A stretch of 64,000 bases of DNA from Dentipellis sp. KUC8613 (lineage: Eukaryota; Basidiomycota; Agaricomycetes; Russulales; Hericiaceae): the NCBI GenBank assembly GCA_002286715.1, contig NSJX01000017.1:454909-518908 (forward strand). Direction: 5' to 3'. Positions 22,720 through 36,000 of the stretch are shown here, one piece after another. Numbering within the stretch: the first letter of the stretch is position 1; every line of letters begins with the position of its first letter. Below the pieces are notes generated by a model that saw only the letters and a program-made list of their open reading frames with translations, ran no database searches and had not been told where the DNA came from. A program made the translations under genes and the position numbers.

Positions 22720-25600
22720 ATGTCTTCTGCAGAGACGGTGTTACCGCAAGGGGCTGGCTATGGTGTCGGTGAGTTGAGATCAGATTACTTGTCTTTACGA
22801 TACTGATTGCTGTTCATCCGTGTGTCAGTTGTTGGTGCGTATCCTCGGAGTGCCTACTATGCCCGGACGTGAACATATCAATTGCTATAGGGATTGGGCT
22901 GTTCTTTAGCGCTTTCATGCTGGTTCTCACAGCTCTCCAAACGCGCTATACTGCATTTTCTCCGAAGTCATCAGAGGAGTTCAGTAGCGCGTCGCGGAGT
23001 GTAAAGCCTGGACTGATCGCCTCTGGTATTGTCTCAGCGTGGACTTGGGCCGCTACACTGGTGTGCCCTTTCCTAGGTCCATGCATACCAAATGTCTTAC
23101 TATATGCGGTCCATATAGCTTCAGTCAAGCGCTGTCGCATATAAGTTCGGAATTTCGGGACCGTGGTGGTATGGTTCGGGCGCGACAGTGCAAGTTCTGC
23201 TATTCGCACAAGTGAGTTTTTAGTATTCGTTGTTCAGTTGTCGCTATATCTCTGCCTCGACAGCTCGCGGCGAAACTGAAGCTCAATGCACCATATGCGC
23301 ATACGTGGTTGGAAATCGTCGGGGCTAGATGGGGAACTGTTGCGCATCTTGTTTTTATGTTCTTTGGGTGCGTACCGGAATGCACTAACTCCCTTCAACG
23401 GAACTGAACTTATCATATACAGCCTGGCGACAAACATCATTGTTTCCTCCATGCTGATCCTTGGTGGATCCGCTACTGTTACGGATTTGACCGGGATGAA
23501 CACGATTGCTGTAAGCTTACCATTCAGGCTCATACTCAATGACTGAGCTCCTCGTGTACTTCAGGCGTGTTTCTTGATCCCTCTTGGAGTCGCGATCTAC
23601 GTCGTTGTAGGAGGAATGCGAGCAACTTTGCTCTGCGACTAGTGCGAACCTCTGTTCTACTCAAAAGTCCTCGAAATCATGCTCATTTGACTCGACAGCA
23701 CGCATACAACCGTACTGTTCGCGATCATCCTCACTTTCGCCTTCACCGTATACGCCACATCCCCCAAAATCGGCTCGCTATCAGCTATGCACGAACTGCT
23801 CGTCAATGCGGCTGAAGCAAACCCTGTACCAGGAAATGCCCATGGATCCTACCTTACAATGCGTTCGAAGAACGGCCTCATCTTTGGCGTCATCAACGTT
23901 ATTGGGAACTTCGCGACTGTCTTCCAGGACCAAGCGTACTGGCAGCGTGCGATCGCGAGCAAGCCCGCGAGCTGCGTGAAAGCTTATCTGCTTGGAGGGC
24001 TCGCATGGTACATCCAAGTCCTTTTTCAGTGCTACATTTTACTAATATAAACTAGGTTTGCAATCCCATTCACATTCGCCACGACACTCGGCCTCGCAGC
24101 CGTAGCGCTCAAAGGCGACCCCGACATGCCCATCCTCACGCCCAGCGACGTCTCCGCCGGCCTCCCAGCTGCCGCGGCGGCGTCTGCACTGCTCGGCAAG
24201 TCGGGAGCAGCGATTTTGCTCGTGCTGCTGTTCTTGGCTGTCACTTCTGCGACATCCGCAGAGCTGATTGCTGTGTCTTCGATTCTGACCTATGATGTTT
24301 ACAAGGTATGCTGTCGAGCTCCGATTCGGGAATGTTTGTAGCATATCTAATGTCGATTTGGGAGTGCAGAAATACATCAATCCGAAGGCTACGGAGGCGC
24401 AGATTTTGAAGGTGTCGCATGCCATGGCAAGCCGTCTTGACATATTGTTGGCTTCCAATTGGCTCACGCCTTCGTGGTCTACAGGTTGCCTTTTTCGCCC
24501 TTTGCATGGGCATTGCTGGGCTTATATTCTTCTACATCGGCGTTTCGATGGGCTGGCTCTACGTAAGTCGTCAGATTGAATCTGCGCTGGACGTATTCGC
24601 TAAATCTGACGTCTTGCAGACATTCATGGGTGTCATCCTCGGCTCGGCGGTTGCACCAATCGCTCTATGTATTACATGGTCGCGTGCCAACAAATGGGGC
24701 TGCATCGTCGGTGCGATCGCGGGCTTTTTCGCAGGCATCATTGCGTGGCTGGTCACGACGAGCACGTTGAATAACAGCGTTATCAATGTGACGACTTCGG
24801 GAGGTCGGTTGTGGCTCTTCGCTGTTGTGCAGAATGGTATTGACGAGGTGTACGCAGGTGACTATGAGATGCTCGCAGGGAACCTGGCTTCCATCGGGGT
24901 TGGCGCAATCATCGCCACCGCCACGTCATATATGGTGCGTTGCAATCCCTCGACGCATTACAGAACTCTAGTCTCATATTCAATGCGCAAACCCAGTGGC
25001 CAGAGAATTTCGATTTCGAATCCACGCGTGCTCTGAATGCCCCGAAATCCGCACCTATCGAAGAGAAGAGTGACGACCTGGATCGCAAGAGCCCCGACGA
25101 CGAGAAACGGATGTCGTCGGACGTCAGCTCTGCAGTCGACGAAGCCGTCATGCCACCGCAATCCGATAGCGACCTTGACCCTGTAGCGCTGGGCAAAGCT
25201 TTCAGATTTGCTGCATGGTCGTCTGTTATTTTGGTATGTACCACCCCAGTTTCCACGTCTCCGAAAGATTGCTGACGCCTCAATATTGTGAAGCTGCTCA
25301 TTATGTTGATCATCATCCCGCTCCCTCTATTCTTCGCACAGACGATATACGGTCTGCACGGATTCTCGGCATGGGTCGTCATCGGCATCATCTGGTGCTT
25401 CTGCTCCGCCATTTCGGTCGTCTTGTACCCGCTGTGGGAGAGCAGGGAAGCGTTGCGGCAGATTACAACGGGGATGTATAAGGTACGAGGGTTGGGTTAT
25501 TTCTTCTGAAAGGGTAGCTGACATCGCGATGTGAATATAGGATGTCTTTGGAAAGGGCAGCGGCAAGTATGTGGCGCCCTCGCCTGTTACGAACGCATGA
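22720..25600 (+). CDS. DUR3: Urea/polyamine active transporter (SSS family, DUR3-like)
   Basis: A gene of a dozen or more exons encoding roughly 680-700 aa, from [15 protein letters not shown] to a tail ending in APSPVTNA. The protein is almost entirely membrane segments (about 15 predicted) with the typical DUR3 blocks: [34 protein letters not shown], the [19 protein letters not shown] segment and [14 protein letters not shown] hydrophilic, Asp/Ser/Lys-rich cytoplasmic loop (about 60 residues, around 25000-25200) lies before the last membrane segments, as usual for fungal members. It is expected to be a plasma-membrane proton-coupled importer of urea and possibly polyamines. Intron positions were followed by frame continuity, but not every junction was checked base by base. 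The GATA boxes upstream fit nitrogen regulation. Confidence 0.92.
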
Positions 25601-25864
25601 TTTTAGATATGATTTGTCCGTTGTACGATTGGTTGATGAATGCATTTCAAGATTACGACAAAAAGAACTCCACTCTCATGGTGGCCTTCTGTCTGCAAAT
25701 CTCAACGACGAAGTAGTCTTTCACGGGCATGCTCACCACCCTCTGCTCCAGATTTCGATACTATGAATACAATTGTGACCACTCGGCCTACTGTCTGCGC
25801 AATATGACAACTTTCAGCACGAACACAACCACTCGTCCATCCTCGCTTCGCGCTCGACGATGCC

Positions 25865-27445
25865 TCAGTTCTTCGGCTCAGGCCTGAGCGGCTGGAGGAG
25901 CGGCATGTGGTCGAAGCGACCAGTTCCCTGAATGAACCTGTTGTTGAACGTCCCATCGCCCTACACAGATACACAATCGTCAGGAATATGCAAGGTGGTG
26001 CAACGAAAGAGGGCACGAACGATCATAGTGGTCGGGAAGCCGGGGTCGAAGGGCAGGATGTTCTCGAGGTACGCGATTTGCTCCTTGGAAAGCGCGATGC
26101 TCAGCGCCTCGATGTTCGCGTGTAGATGCTCGACCTTGCGGCCTCCGACGATGGGGAAGACGAAGGGTGTCTTGTGCATCAGGTACGCGATCGCAACTAC
26201 GCATCCCCGCAAGTCAGCATGATATTGATAGCTCGTTCGCAAAGCTACACCCACCGGCCTGAATAGTCTTCGCGCCGACCTCCTTGGCCACCTTCTCCAG
26301 AGCAGCACTCATAGCACGTTCTTCCTCATTGCGCTCCCAGTTTGGCTGGAACACGGTCCTGCCCTTCTCGCCGGACTGGCGCCGAGCCTCCTCTTCCGCG
26401 TCCGTGCGGATTTTCCCGGAAGCAAGCACGTCCCATGGCGCCAGAGCCAGCCCTAGTATAAGGTCAGAGGTCGGTTATATTAGTGATAGTTGAAAGGGAA
26501 GGAACTGACCTTCGTCACGGGCCATAGGGATGATCTCGCGCTCGAAAGAACGCTTCATCACGTTCCACTGGCCCTGGTAAATGGAGAAGGGCGTCTTTCC
26601 GTGGTCTCGCGCCCACTGGTTTGCTTTCGCAACGACCCACGCCGGTGTGTCCTACAATAATATGTGTCAGAATTAGACATTCAAGACGGTGCCATAGCGC
26701 CACGCTTGCTTACAGATGCACCCTAGAGCAAATTCGCGTCAATAAATGGAGTCCAGAAGAAAAACATACGGGAAAGGGCTTACAAGGTAGATAACCTTTC
26801 GCTCAGCGACGAGGTTATGCAGGTGGCCCATGACTTCCGGAATGCTGGTCTCGTAGTCCCACCAGTGGATGTACAAGATATCGATATAGTTCGTTCTGAG
26901 CTTTTTGAGCGAGTCCTCGACGCTGACGTAGAGTGCCTTCGCGCTGTTCGCGACGTAGTTCGCTCGCACCGTCGCGTGCGGGTCAGAGCGTTTGTAGCTC
27001 GCCGAGAACTGTCCTCAGCAAGCGTGTCAGTGGAAGTGTTTCTTCGAGGAATCGAGCTGCTTACTTTTGTTGCGATGACAAGTTGGTCCCTTATTCCCCG
27101 GGCTTCTGCCCATTCACCTATGAATTGCTCGGACGATTCTTCTTGACTATTCAAAGCGTCGTTTAGCTTTTCTAACGCGCAAATCTCCCTGAGCGAAAGC
27201 GAGAAAAGGTAAGTGACTTACTAGGCATTGGCGGTATCAATGAAGTTACCGCCCGCGTCAAAGTACGCGTCCAGGAGCTTGAAACTAGACTCTTTGTCCA
27301 TAGAGCCCATCCCGACTTTCGCCCACTTGTCACCGATAGACATAGCTCCGAGCTGCAAGGGAGACACGCGCACGCCCGCCGTCGGCGAAAGCACGCGGTA
27401 GTGCGCGAGCGCGGTAGGCGGCACGAGCGGAGGTGGGAGGGACAT
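25865..27445 (-). CDS. Aldo-keto reductase (aryl-alcohol dehydrogenase / norsolorinate reductase type)
   Basis: About eight exons encode about 385 aa, from [20 protein letters not shown] to [14 protein letters not shown] features include the [11 protein letters not shown] strand with catalytic Asp and Tyr, [17 protein letters not shown] (catalytic His of the AKR fold), GASDTPAWVV, and the C-terminal cofactor segment [12 protein letters not shown]. The closest named group is the aryl-alcohol dehydrogenase/norsolorinic acid reductase branch, NADPH-dependent and acting on aromatic aldehydes or ketones. One exon, at 26714-26722, is only 9 nt (GGTGCATCT, residues GAS) between normal splice sites. 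The gene ends 265 bp from the permease on the opposite strand. In lignocellulose-degrading fungi such enzymes reduce aromatic aldehydes; that role is inferred. Confidence 0.93.
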
Positions 27446-28315
27446 GTTGTTTAGGTACTAACGCGTTTAGGGGGATGGGGAGAGAACTTAATGTTCGAGT
27501 CGCTCAGACACAACGGGCCCTTATATATAGGCAGCGGCCCAGACGACTGGTGACGCTCATCGATTATGCGATGGAGGTCCTGCAGCGCAGATCTGCGTCC
27601 TAGGCCTGGGAGTGGTTATTCAGCGTCCGGGCGATTTAATTCGCAGACGCTGCACCCACCATTGTCCGTCCGTGTCCCGTGATCATGCGTAGAACACGGC
27701 CTATAGGTATTGGGCCGTCGTCATAGCAGTCGAGACCATACAGAGTAGTTATCAGACTTTTGCCACTTATGCTATTTCATCCGTCAAGACGCGTGCCGCC
27801 AAAGCGTGAGCAGATGACCACCTGGCAGGCAATGGGCCAGGCCAGAGTTGTGGAGTGGAGATCAAGGCCATGAATCGATGCGGATACGACTCACTGTGCG
27901 AAGGAGTTGAAGTCCATCGATGTTTCGAATCTCTTCTGTCAAGCATCCGAACACTTCATTGTACGTTACCCTACCATAAAGTTGTTCAGCCTCGTAAATA
28001 TGTCTGAGTCGTCCTAGAGTCGAAGTCGCAGAGGCCGCGTTGGCACGGCATTTGCAATTCAGCTGCTTTGTGAGTGTAGGGACGGCGTCGTTGTGGATCC
28101 TTGTCGATCATGAAGTTGAAGCATTGATAAGACACAAGACGGCCCGCTTACGACCAAAATTTATGCTTCCCCTAAGAACTGGATTAGTGAGAATATAGGG
28201 TCACTGCCGTGTAGTCCTTAAAATGTAATACAGTTATTGAAGTCATCTAGTACAAACAAATCGACGACCAAGTCATTTCTTCTCACCATCACGGAATTGG
28301 GCGAACCTCGTCTTG
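27446..28315 (-). promoter_or_regulatory. Promoter of aldo-keto reductase with TATA box
   Basis: On the minus strand a TATATAAG element sits at 27520-27527, about 75 bp before the ATG at 27445. The remainder to 28315 is the 3' flank of SDR B and contains no supportable gene. Confidence 0.5.
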
Positions 28316-29652
28316 TTAAATGCTCCCAACATCTGTGACGACCTCTTCCCAGTCGTCCAGCAACTTCGTGATTCTGCCTTGACGAGCCCTGATATCGCTG
28401 ACGGCATCCGCTCCCAGAGGTAGCCACAGCGGCCATGGCTTGCCCTTCGCCTTCCCCTCACCCTTTACGACATCTACAAGAATATCCATGCCCACCATCG
28501 GGTCACCCTGTCCGGGCCGTTGCCCCAGCTTGCTGAACCTCTCCTCGATAGCCTGCCGCGTGGGCTCGTAGTCGGCGATTGGCGCTCCCGAGGTAGTGGC
28601 GGGGTAGATCCCCGGCGTCTTGAACGAGCCAGGGCAGACGATCAGAACACGAATATTGAAGGGCTGCACTTCGGCCGAGAGCGTCTCGCCATAGGCTGAT
28701 TCACCGGGCAAACGCACATGGGGCTAAGGTGAGCGCCTACGTAGAATATTCTCAAGACGCAAGGGCACTCACAGTGAACGGCAGCCTTTGATACTGCGTA
28801 GACACCTGTTTCGACGAGATGAGCTCGTGATTGCGCGCTGCACGCCTCAGTCAGGGAGCAGGCTCATCAGACTCACCAATACCCTGTGAGTATAGCGGTT
28901 GAGTACCATCCGGCCTGAAACAGCTAAGTGGGAAAGAAAGGAAGACGTACGGGGAACTCATTTCGCCATGCTGAACGGCTGCCAATAATAACCACTGTGC
29001 CATCTCTGCGCTCGCGCATGTGGGGGAGTATGGCATTTGTTACGTTGATCACACCGAATAGATTCGTCTGGAGCGACTTCTGCAAAAATTCAGCCCTGCG
29101 TCAGAAGAGAATCCATGGTCAATATCTGCCGAAGACGCGTGGAGGATAGCAGAGATGCAGAAGGCACGTTGCGGTCGATCAGATGCGGCACATCAAACGA
29201 TAAGCACATCGGCGCCAAAGGGGATGCTGGCATGGATCATCGAGATGCCTGACTGAAGACTGAGCGCTCGCGGATGGAAAAGGGACCTACCCGCCCTCTT
29301 CTTGAATGGTGCGTATGCCGACTCCAGCGTTGTTGACGACGACATCAACGCGTCCCCATACTTTGATCGCTCCGTCCACGCTGTGCTTGATGTCCTCGAA
29401 CGGCAGAGAGACGTCAAGTTCGAAGAGATGGAGGCGTTCCGAAACGATCTCGTCCAGTTCATGATGGGGGAACTTAGGGGCGCTACGAACGCCGGCGAGG
29501 ACGCGGTCGCCACGCGCAAGAGCGCGTTTCGTCAACGCGAGACCAAGCCCACCAGAGGCCCCTATGCTAGCAAGATGAGCGGGGAAAACCCAACACAAGT
29601 CATAGGGCGCACCGGTAATCAACCACACCTTCGTTGTCGTTAATTCAACCAT
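28316..29652 (-). CDS. Short-chain dehydrogenase/reductase B
   Basis: Six exons (29613-29652, 29291-29561, 28951-29095, 28877-28883, 28773-28805, 28316-28695) give 291 aa. Motifs are TGASGGLG (cofactor loop), VVVNNAG, IIGSRSAW and the catalytic YAVSK. Compared with SDRs A and C it has one extra intron in the Rossmann part, but it keeps the same 7-nt exon (GGTATTG) followed by a 33-nt exon. The C-terminal block VGMDILVDVVKGEGKAKG is a diverged form of the block in A and C. It should be an NAD(P)H-dependent oxidoreductase of unknown substrate. It is divergent to SDR C, separated by about 1.9 kb. Confidence 0.92.
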
Positions 29653-31596
29653 CCTAGGGATATCGATTAGACTTAGTTATTGACGGTCTGCGAAGGAAAA
29701 GGTCCGAAGAACACGAAAGGGTTTGAGAGGTCTGTATAGGTCGGAGATAAGAAGCTGCTGGAAGCTGCGGTCTGCGGAGGAGTGAAGCAGTGCTACGTCC
29801 GGTGCCTTCATGCATGTTTAAATGAATGCTAGCGGGCGCCGGATCAAACTAGGATTGACTGTGAATTTGAATTGTCCAGGCGAAATAATTCGCCGACTAC
29901 AGCGCGCGGCTGAGAGGAGGGCATACACAAACGATAGTGTCTGGGCGTTTCGGTGGTGGTGGGACGATACCCGAGTCCATTTCAAAACTGCGGACTCACC
30001 AGACACGCTGCAGATCCTCCTAGGACGAACCTACTATATGGGGTAAAGGTGAAAGATGTAGGTTCTCTGAATAGAAAAAATGACCGGTGAGTTCTGAGTA
30101 AGTAGCACAGGAGGAGGATGGGATTGAACCTTGCTTACAATTCCTTGAACAAAAAATTGCAAACGCGATGTCTCCGAGTCCGATACGCGTCAGCATTTCC
30201 GTGACTAGCACGTGGTTTGGTGGAGATGGCACATGCAGCCGTGCAAATTCCGGCATCGGTAAGGTTTATTGCCGGAACAGCCCGACCGGCGGCTATTGGC
30301 CCTCATCCAAGTTCCATGTTACAGTGAACGTGGCTACACAAATCTCAATAATGAACGTTCATGAACACCCTCGCGCGGTACGTACGGGATGTCTACATCC
30401 AATTACAATATAGACAGGAATCTGATCTCCATAGTTTCCTGGTCGATCGAGGTCATCTCGACCTCAAGACGGTCGAGATACCATCGCGTGCGGATTCAGG
30501 ACTTATATTTGGACTGTCCCATATATCGTCACTAGGTGTGCCCAGGGTGGTGCGCTATCTAAATTTACTGATCGACATAACGATTCTCGGGCTGCGCGGC
30601 TGATGAAGCGACATCTTAAAGCAAATTTCTCCTAACAGTCACTTATCTTCCACCGCTCCTGTAAGTGGTTCTGAGCAATGTCGAGATCGCTGTACACCTT
30701 GATATGTTCTTAGGGCGTTCGTGATCATCCGACTAGAGAAGGTTCGATGAAAATCGACATCTGACGGGGCTTCAGTGCAGTACGGGGCTTCAAAGGCAGC
30801 AACTCACTGGTGTCATTTTCCAAGGTGATAATATCGCTTGCTCCGCGGTAGAATCTCTTCGCATGGCCGCATAGGCTGGTACCCTGGCAGTAAATTCCAA
30901 TGCCTCATTATCCCCGTCCTCTCAGCTATACTTGCTCCATCCCGCACCTTGATCTTCGGATTGCCAGCCACGACAGCCCACATCATCACCGACTTCGACT
31001 GCCTCCCGCTTAATTGGATGTTTTTTTTTTTTTCAGAAGTCCTCGAGAACAGCATCATAGTCAAACCACGAAGAGGAATGGGAAATCTCGCAGAGTCATA
31101 CGAGACTAGGGGCAAGCCGCAGGTCGCGCGCGGTAGTCGTGGTCATTCACAGGGACGGAACTTCAAGACTAGATTCGTGCAAAATCTGCGCTTTGAGAGC
31201 ACGGCATTAAATCAGGCATGATGCATGTTGCAACGTGCGGGAGGATCCTCCCTTGTACTACAACACTCGCTGACGGTACTAGACGTATTATGCTGGGCGC
31301 TGGATTTACTCCGGATCCAATTGAGATACCATACACGAGGTTACATAGCACTCGTGAACCACATGTTCTGTTCCAGTACTGTACAGTTTGCCGGCCCGAT
31401 AGGCTTGTGCTAGCGCTGCGCCCGTGACATGACTCGACCCTGCATGTCCCGGTGCCTAATTTGAACATAATACGAACAACAACCTCCCCCCTAACTCCCT
31501 AGTCACCGACATTCGGTAGCACCTTCACCTGTGACGCGGAGTGTGGTATCTTAGCTAGAAGCAAGACTTAGCAAGACGTTTCGAGATATCACCGAC
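29653..31596. other. Divergent intergenic region between SDR B and SDR C
   Basis: About 1.9 kb with no supported gene. It contains a 13-T run at about 31021-31033 and a small inverted repeat (GAGGTC/GACCTC) near 30450. It must hold both SDR promoters, but I could not identify a TATA element for either. Confidence 0.4.
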
Positions 31597-32748
31597 ATGT
31601 CGAACGGCCAAACGGCTTTGCAGAAAGTATGGCTGATAACAGGTATCTACGATAATCTCGACCACCTTATCGTGAGCCAACTCGTTCTCCATTTCTTCGA
31701 AGGTGCTGGAGCTGGGCTCGGAGCCAGTCTGGCTAGCGCAGTCCTGGCACGCGGCGACAAAGTTATCATCACTGGTCGTCCAGGCTCCAAGGAGAAGATG
31801 CAGGAAATGGTGGATGCTCTCCCCGATAACGAAAGAGACGAGAATAGGATCAGACTTCTAGAACTGGACGTCACGGATACCACAGAGAACATAAGCTCTA
31901 TCGTGAAGACAGCCGTAGATTTCTGGGGCCGCATCGACGTGCTCGTGAACAATGCGGGCATAGTTGTCCCTGGCATAACCGAAGAACAAGGCGTACGGGG
32001 CTGGGAACGGCAGTTCCGAACTAACGTTTTCGGCGTCATCAACGTCACAAATGCCGTTCTGCCTTACATGCGGGCGAAGAGAGATGGCACCGTGGTTATC
32101 CTAGGGAGTCGTTCGGCATGGAAAAATGACTTCCCAGTGAGTGTTCTGGCGGGATAGATCCTCGGTGATTCTCGAACACTGACCATCGGCACAATGTTGA
32201 TAGGGTATTGGTGAGTACTTCCTGCCATAAGGGAGGATATTCGATTTAGAGTTTCTCGCTCGTTCGCGTGTATCATTGACACAGGTCCCTATTCGGCATC
32301 CAAAGCAGCCATTCATTGTAAGCATAGAGAGTCCTTACATATCGTCGCTGACCTTTGATGATCAGCCTACGCTGATACACTCTCCGCCGAGGTTGGCATT
32401 TTCAACATCCGCGTGCTGAATCTCGCCCCGGCCGCCTTCCGGACATCTGGCTTCGACCCACCCAAACCCATCGTGGATCACATCGACGACTACGATCCCA
32501 TTCGGCTGAAAATGGCCGCCATAGTCAAGGAACGCCGGGAGCGGAGTACTTTTGGCGACCCGCGGAAGGGGATGGAGATTGTGGTGGACGTGGTACGTGG
32601 GGAGGGACGTGCTGCAGGACGGGAATGGCCGTCTTTACTGTTCCTCGGAGGAGATGCTCTGGCGGACATCAGGGAGAAGATGCACAGGTGGGAGCATGAT
32701 TTAGATGCGTGGTCAGATGTCGCGCAGGACGTTACGGAAGATAAATGA
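31597..32748 (+). CDS. Short-chain dehydrogenase/reductase C
   Basis: Five exons (31597-31642, 31703-32136, 32204-32210, 32285-32317, 32366-32748) give 300 aa. The cofactor loop is TGGAGAGLG, followed by VLVNNAG, ILGSRSAW and the catalytic YSASK. Exon lengths of 46, 431/434, 7 and 33 nt match SDR A almost exactly, and the C-terminus shares a block ending GREWPSLLFLG with it. The two genes are therefore recent paralogs although 17 kb apart and on opposite strands. It converges on the Nop4-like gene, with 301 bp between stops. NAD(P)H-dependent reduction of a small carbonyl compound is the general expectation. Confidence 0.94.
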
Positions 32749-33049
32749 GATTTCCCCACTGTAAGACTCGGTGATGTAGATTGATATGACGGTGTACCAT
32801 ATAGGAATACTACATTTGACTGACTGAGGACTCACCTCGCTTATACGAAGTCGACTGCGCTTCTTTTCAGCAGTGCACCTTCGTACATGCTTGTCATGGA
32901 CGACATAAAATCGAATTGGGTCGTCATACGGAACTGGAATCAGATCAGGTATCAGGAGACATGTATGGTCCACCAGATTCATTCCGCAAATGTGTCCGAT
33001 GCACAATACAATATCCGGTGGCTCTACAGCGAAGGTAAGCGCAGCATGG
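32749..33049. other. Convergent 3' region
   Basis: This 301-bp interval separates the stop codons of SDR C (plus) and the Nop4-like gene (minus). The 3' ends of the two transcripts may overlap. Nothing else is visible. Confidence 0.5.
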
Positions 33050-36000
33050 TCAACGACCACCCTTCTTCGCCTTCCTCTCTTTTCGCTTTCTTCCGATGAG
33101 AGATCCAACGGGGTTCCCACCCTTTTCAGGGGTGGGTTTTTCTGGGCTCGACTTCGACTTCCCTTCGCCTGACACGCGTCGCTTCTTGGGGGCTGGGGTG
33201 TCTTCGTCTTCTGCCTTGGGAAGTGCGAGCTTTTCTCGTGGTTTCTTTTCACCAGGAGCCTGCCGGATAGTCAGCGCATTGCTCAGAGAACATTTGAGGA
33301 CAAGCTACGTACCGCTTTAGAGTCCTTTTGCAGGGTTGCACGTCGCTGCACGACCTGGATATTCTCGATGGAGAATTCCACGATCAACGCACCCTTAGGC
33401 TTGCTGCCAATGCTCTCCAGCTCGTCTGTCATGCGCTTGACCTTAGCCTGCGAGTCGTCACCTTTGGTTTTCTGCACCTCCTTGATAAGATCTTTCAGCT
33501 CATCCTTGCGCCACTCGTCCAAAAGTGGGAAGACCGCCGGGTTGTTATTCGCCCATCGTAAGACGCGCAGCGCATCCTGGTGTGTGTGAAGCTCGAGGAA
33601 GCCATAGCCTCTGCTGCGGCCCTTCCCGGTAATGGAGTCGACACGGTCCTGTTGGCGGATAATCTTGGACTGCTTCACGCCAGTGTTCCTTCCCGGTTTG
33701 TACTTCCCTTTCTTTGGCTTGGCTTCCGCGCCCTCCTCGTCCTTATGCTCGGAAACCACTGCCAATTCATCCTCGGACAAGGGCTGGCGGGTCCTGTCGC
33801 GGACTTCGCTGTCAAAAGCACGGATGGAGTGGATTGCGAGGCGCTTCAGCATCCGTTCCGAGACGAAAAGGGGTATCTGCCGGATGCTGAGACGCGTCTT
33901 GGAGATGAAGAGCGAGGGATTTGATCGTAGCAGGGTCCGTCGGGCATTGAATGAGTTCGTCCTCTTCTCGAGCTCGATAGGAGGCAGAGTCGCAGCGGCA
34001 GGCGTGTTAGCAAGGATCACTGGTAAGGATTGATGTTCAGTTGGCTGATGTCGATTTGCCAAATTGTTCTCAACTTACCTCCCTCACGGAGAAGATACAT
34101 GTTCCGCTTGTCGGCCTTCTCGCGCGCCTTCTCACCGGCCTCTTTGAGCTTCCCTGCTTCATCCCTTGTCACTGCTCTAACCACGTCCAGCGTACGGCCC
34201 TGCAACACCAGGCTTTGCGCAGACCGTGCAGACGGATCTGGAGTAAGAATCGAAGGCATGGAGAAGGGGTTCTTCTTGGGCTGCGCAAAAGCTGTCAATT
34301 AGGACACTGTTGTACGAGGGGAACACGTACAGCATCATTTTTACCAGCAGTCTCCATGCGCAGTATTTCGCTCTGCTCGACTGCCTTGTCTGCATCTGCT
34401 ATATTCCAGAAGCAGACGAAGCCCGTGCCACGAGAACGACCTGTTTCGTGGTCCATGGTAATGCGAGCATAGCGCAAGGGCCCAAAGGTACGGAATCTAG
34501 AAGCATTGTCATGGCTGAGGAATCTCTAGAGAAATTTGAGAGCAGAACTCACAATAATCGCAACTCATCGTTAGTGGCTTCGAATGGGATATTCCTGACG
34601 AAGAGCGTCGTGCCCTTCTCTGGAGGAGGGAGTTGTGGTTTGACCGGCTCTTCGTCACCATCACTGCGATCGTCATCAACCTCCGATCCGGACTCGTCTT
34701 CACTCCCGTCACTGTGATCGCCATGTACACCCAACGCCTCTTCACCGTCAGACTCGCCCTCGTCACTTCCACTGCTGTCCTCCGAATCGCTTCCTGACGC
34801 GTCCGCCTCCTCCTGATCCGCCTTCTTTTTCTCCTCTTCCCACTTCTCCTTGCTCAAGGCCCAGTCAACAGCGATGATACGCTCCCCTTTATCCGTCTCG
34901 GTCCCAACAGGTTCTTCCTCGCCTTCCTCTCCCTCAACTTTTTCCGCCTCTCCCGCTTGAGCAGCTTTCTTCTTTGCCTCTCGCCTCTCCTTTTTCTTCT
35001 TCTGCTTGTCCTCCACCATGCCCGCCGCGAACCCTGCCTTGACCTTCTTCCCGTTGCACCCTTCCATCGCCTTCTCCGCCTCCTTCTTACTCCACATCCA
35101 TACAAACGCGAATCCCTTTCCTCTCGTTTGCGGAGCCGCGCCTTCCTCCATCTTCACGTCTCCATCCTCGTCCTTCTTCTCAACGACGACTTGAGGGATC
35201 GTGATCGAATAAACAGGACCATAGGGAAGGAAAAGGGCACGCAGGTCTTGCTCGGTGATGTCGAAAGGAAGATTGCGCACGATGAGACGCGACCCGCGAC
35301 TAGGTGCGGGGCCCGTCACTTTTGTAGTCTTTGCAGCGCGTGGGGCTTTCGCGACGGTGTCCAGGCGCTTTTTGAGCGAGACGGAGAGGAGGGAGCCCTT
35401 ATATACATGAGCGTGGAGCTTCGTCACGGCTTCTTGTGCGTGCGCTGGTGTGTCAAAGAGTACTTGCGCTGGAGGAAATTGAATGATGAGAGCTCCACGA
35501 AGTAGTATGATACATACCTGAGCCAGGTTCCTCCGTACCATCGGAAGCTTTCGATGGCCAGTCGACTTGCGAAGCTCCCTGAAACTTCCGGACCTTCTTC
35601 CAGAGCGTCTTTGAGTCGATGCCCGAAGGTAAGCCAGAAACAACGATAGTGCGGATGGCTAAGGGATCCCGCGGTGTAGCGGTCAAAGTTTTCGGACGCA
35701 GTTTGCGGACTTCATCGGCCTCAGTCTTCGTAGGTGCCGCCGTTCCCTTTTCCTTCTTCTACGCGCGATGTTAGACGGGATGTACGAGAAGCACGATATG
35801 CAAGCTTACCTTGTCTGCCCATACCACTCTTAGATTCCTGCCATCCAACAGTATCCCCTCCTTCGCGACCTGATCGTATGCGGTCTGCGCGTCCTCGCGG
35901 ATTGCGAAAGATACATAGCCTACACCCTTCGACACTCCGGTGCCATGCTCCTGCACTACAAAGGCAGAACGCACAGGCGCAAAGTCAGAGAAAAGAGTCT

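Noticed and set aside
31021..31033. Poly-T run as a retroelement tail
   Set aside because: No reverse-transcriptase-like coding sequence or target-site duplication was seen next to it.
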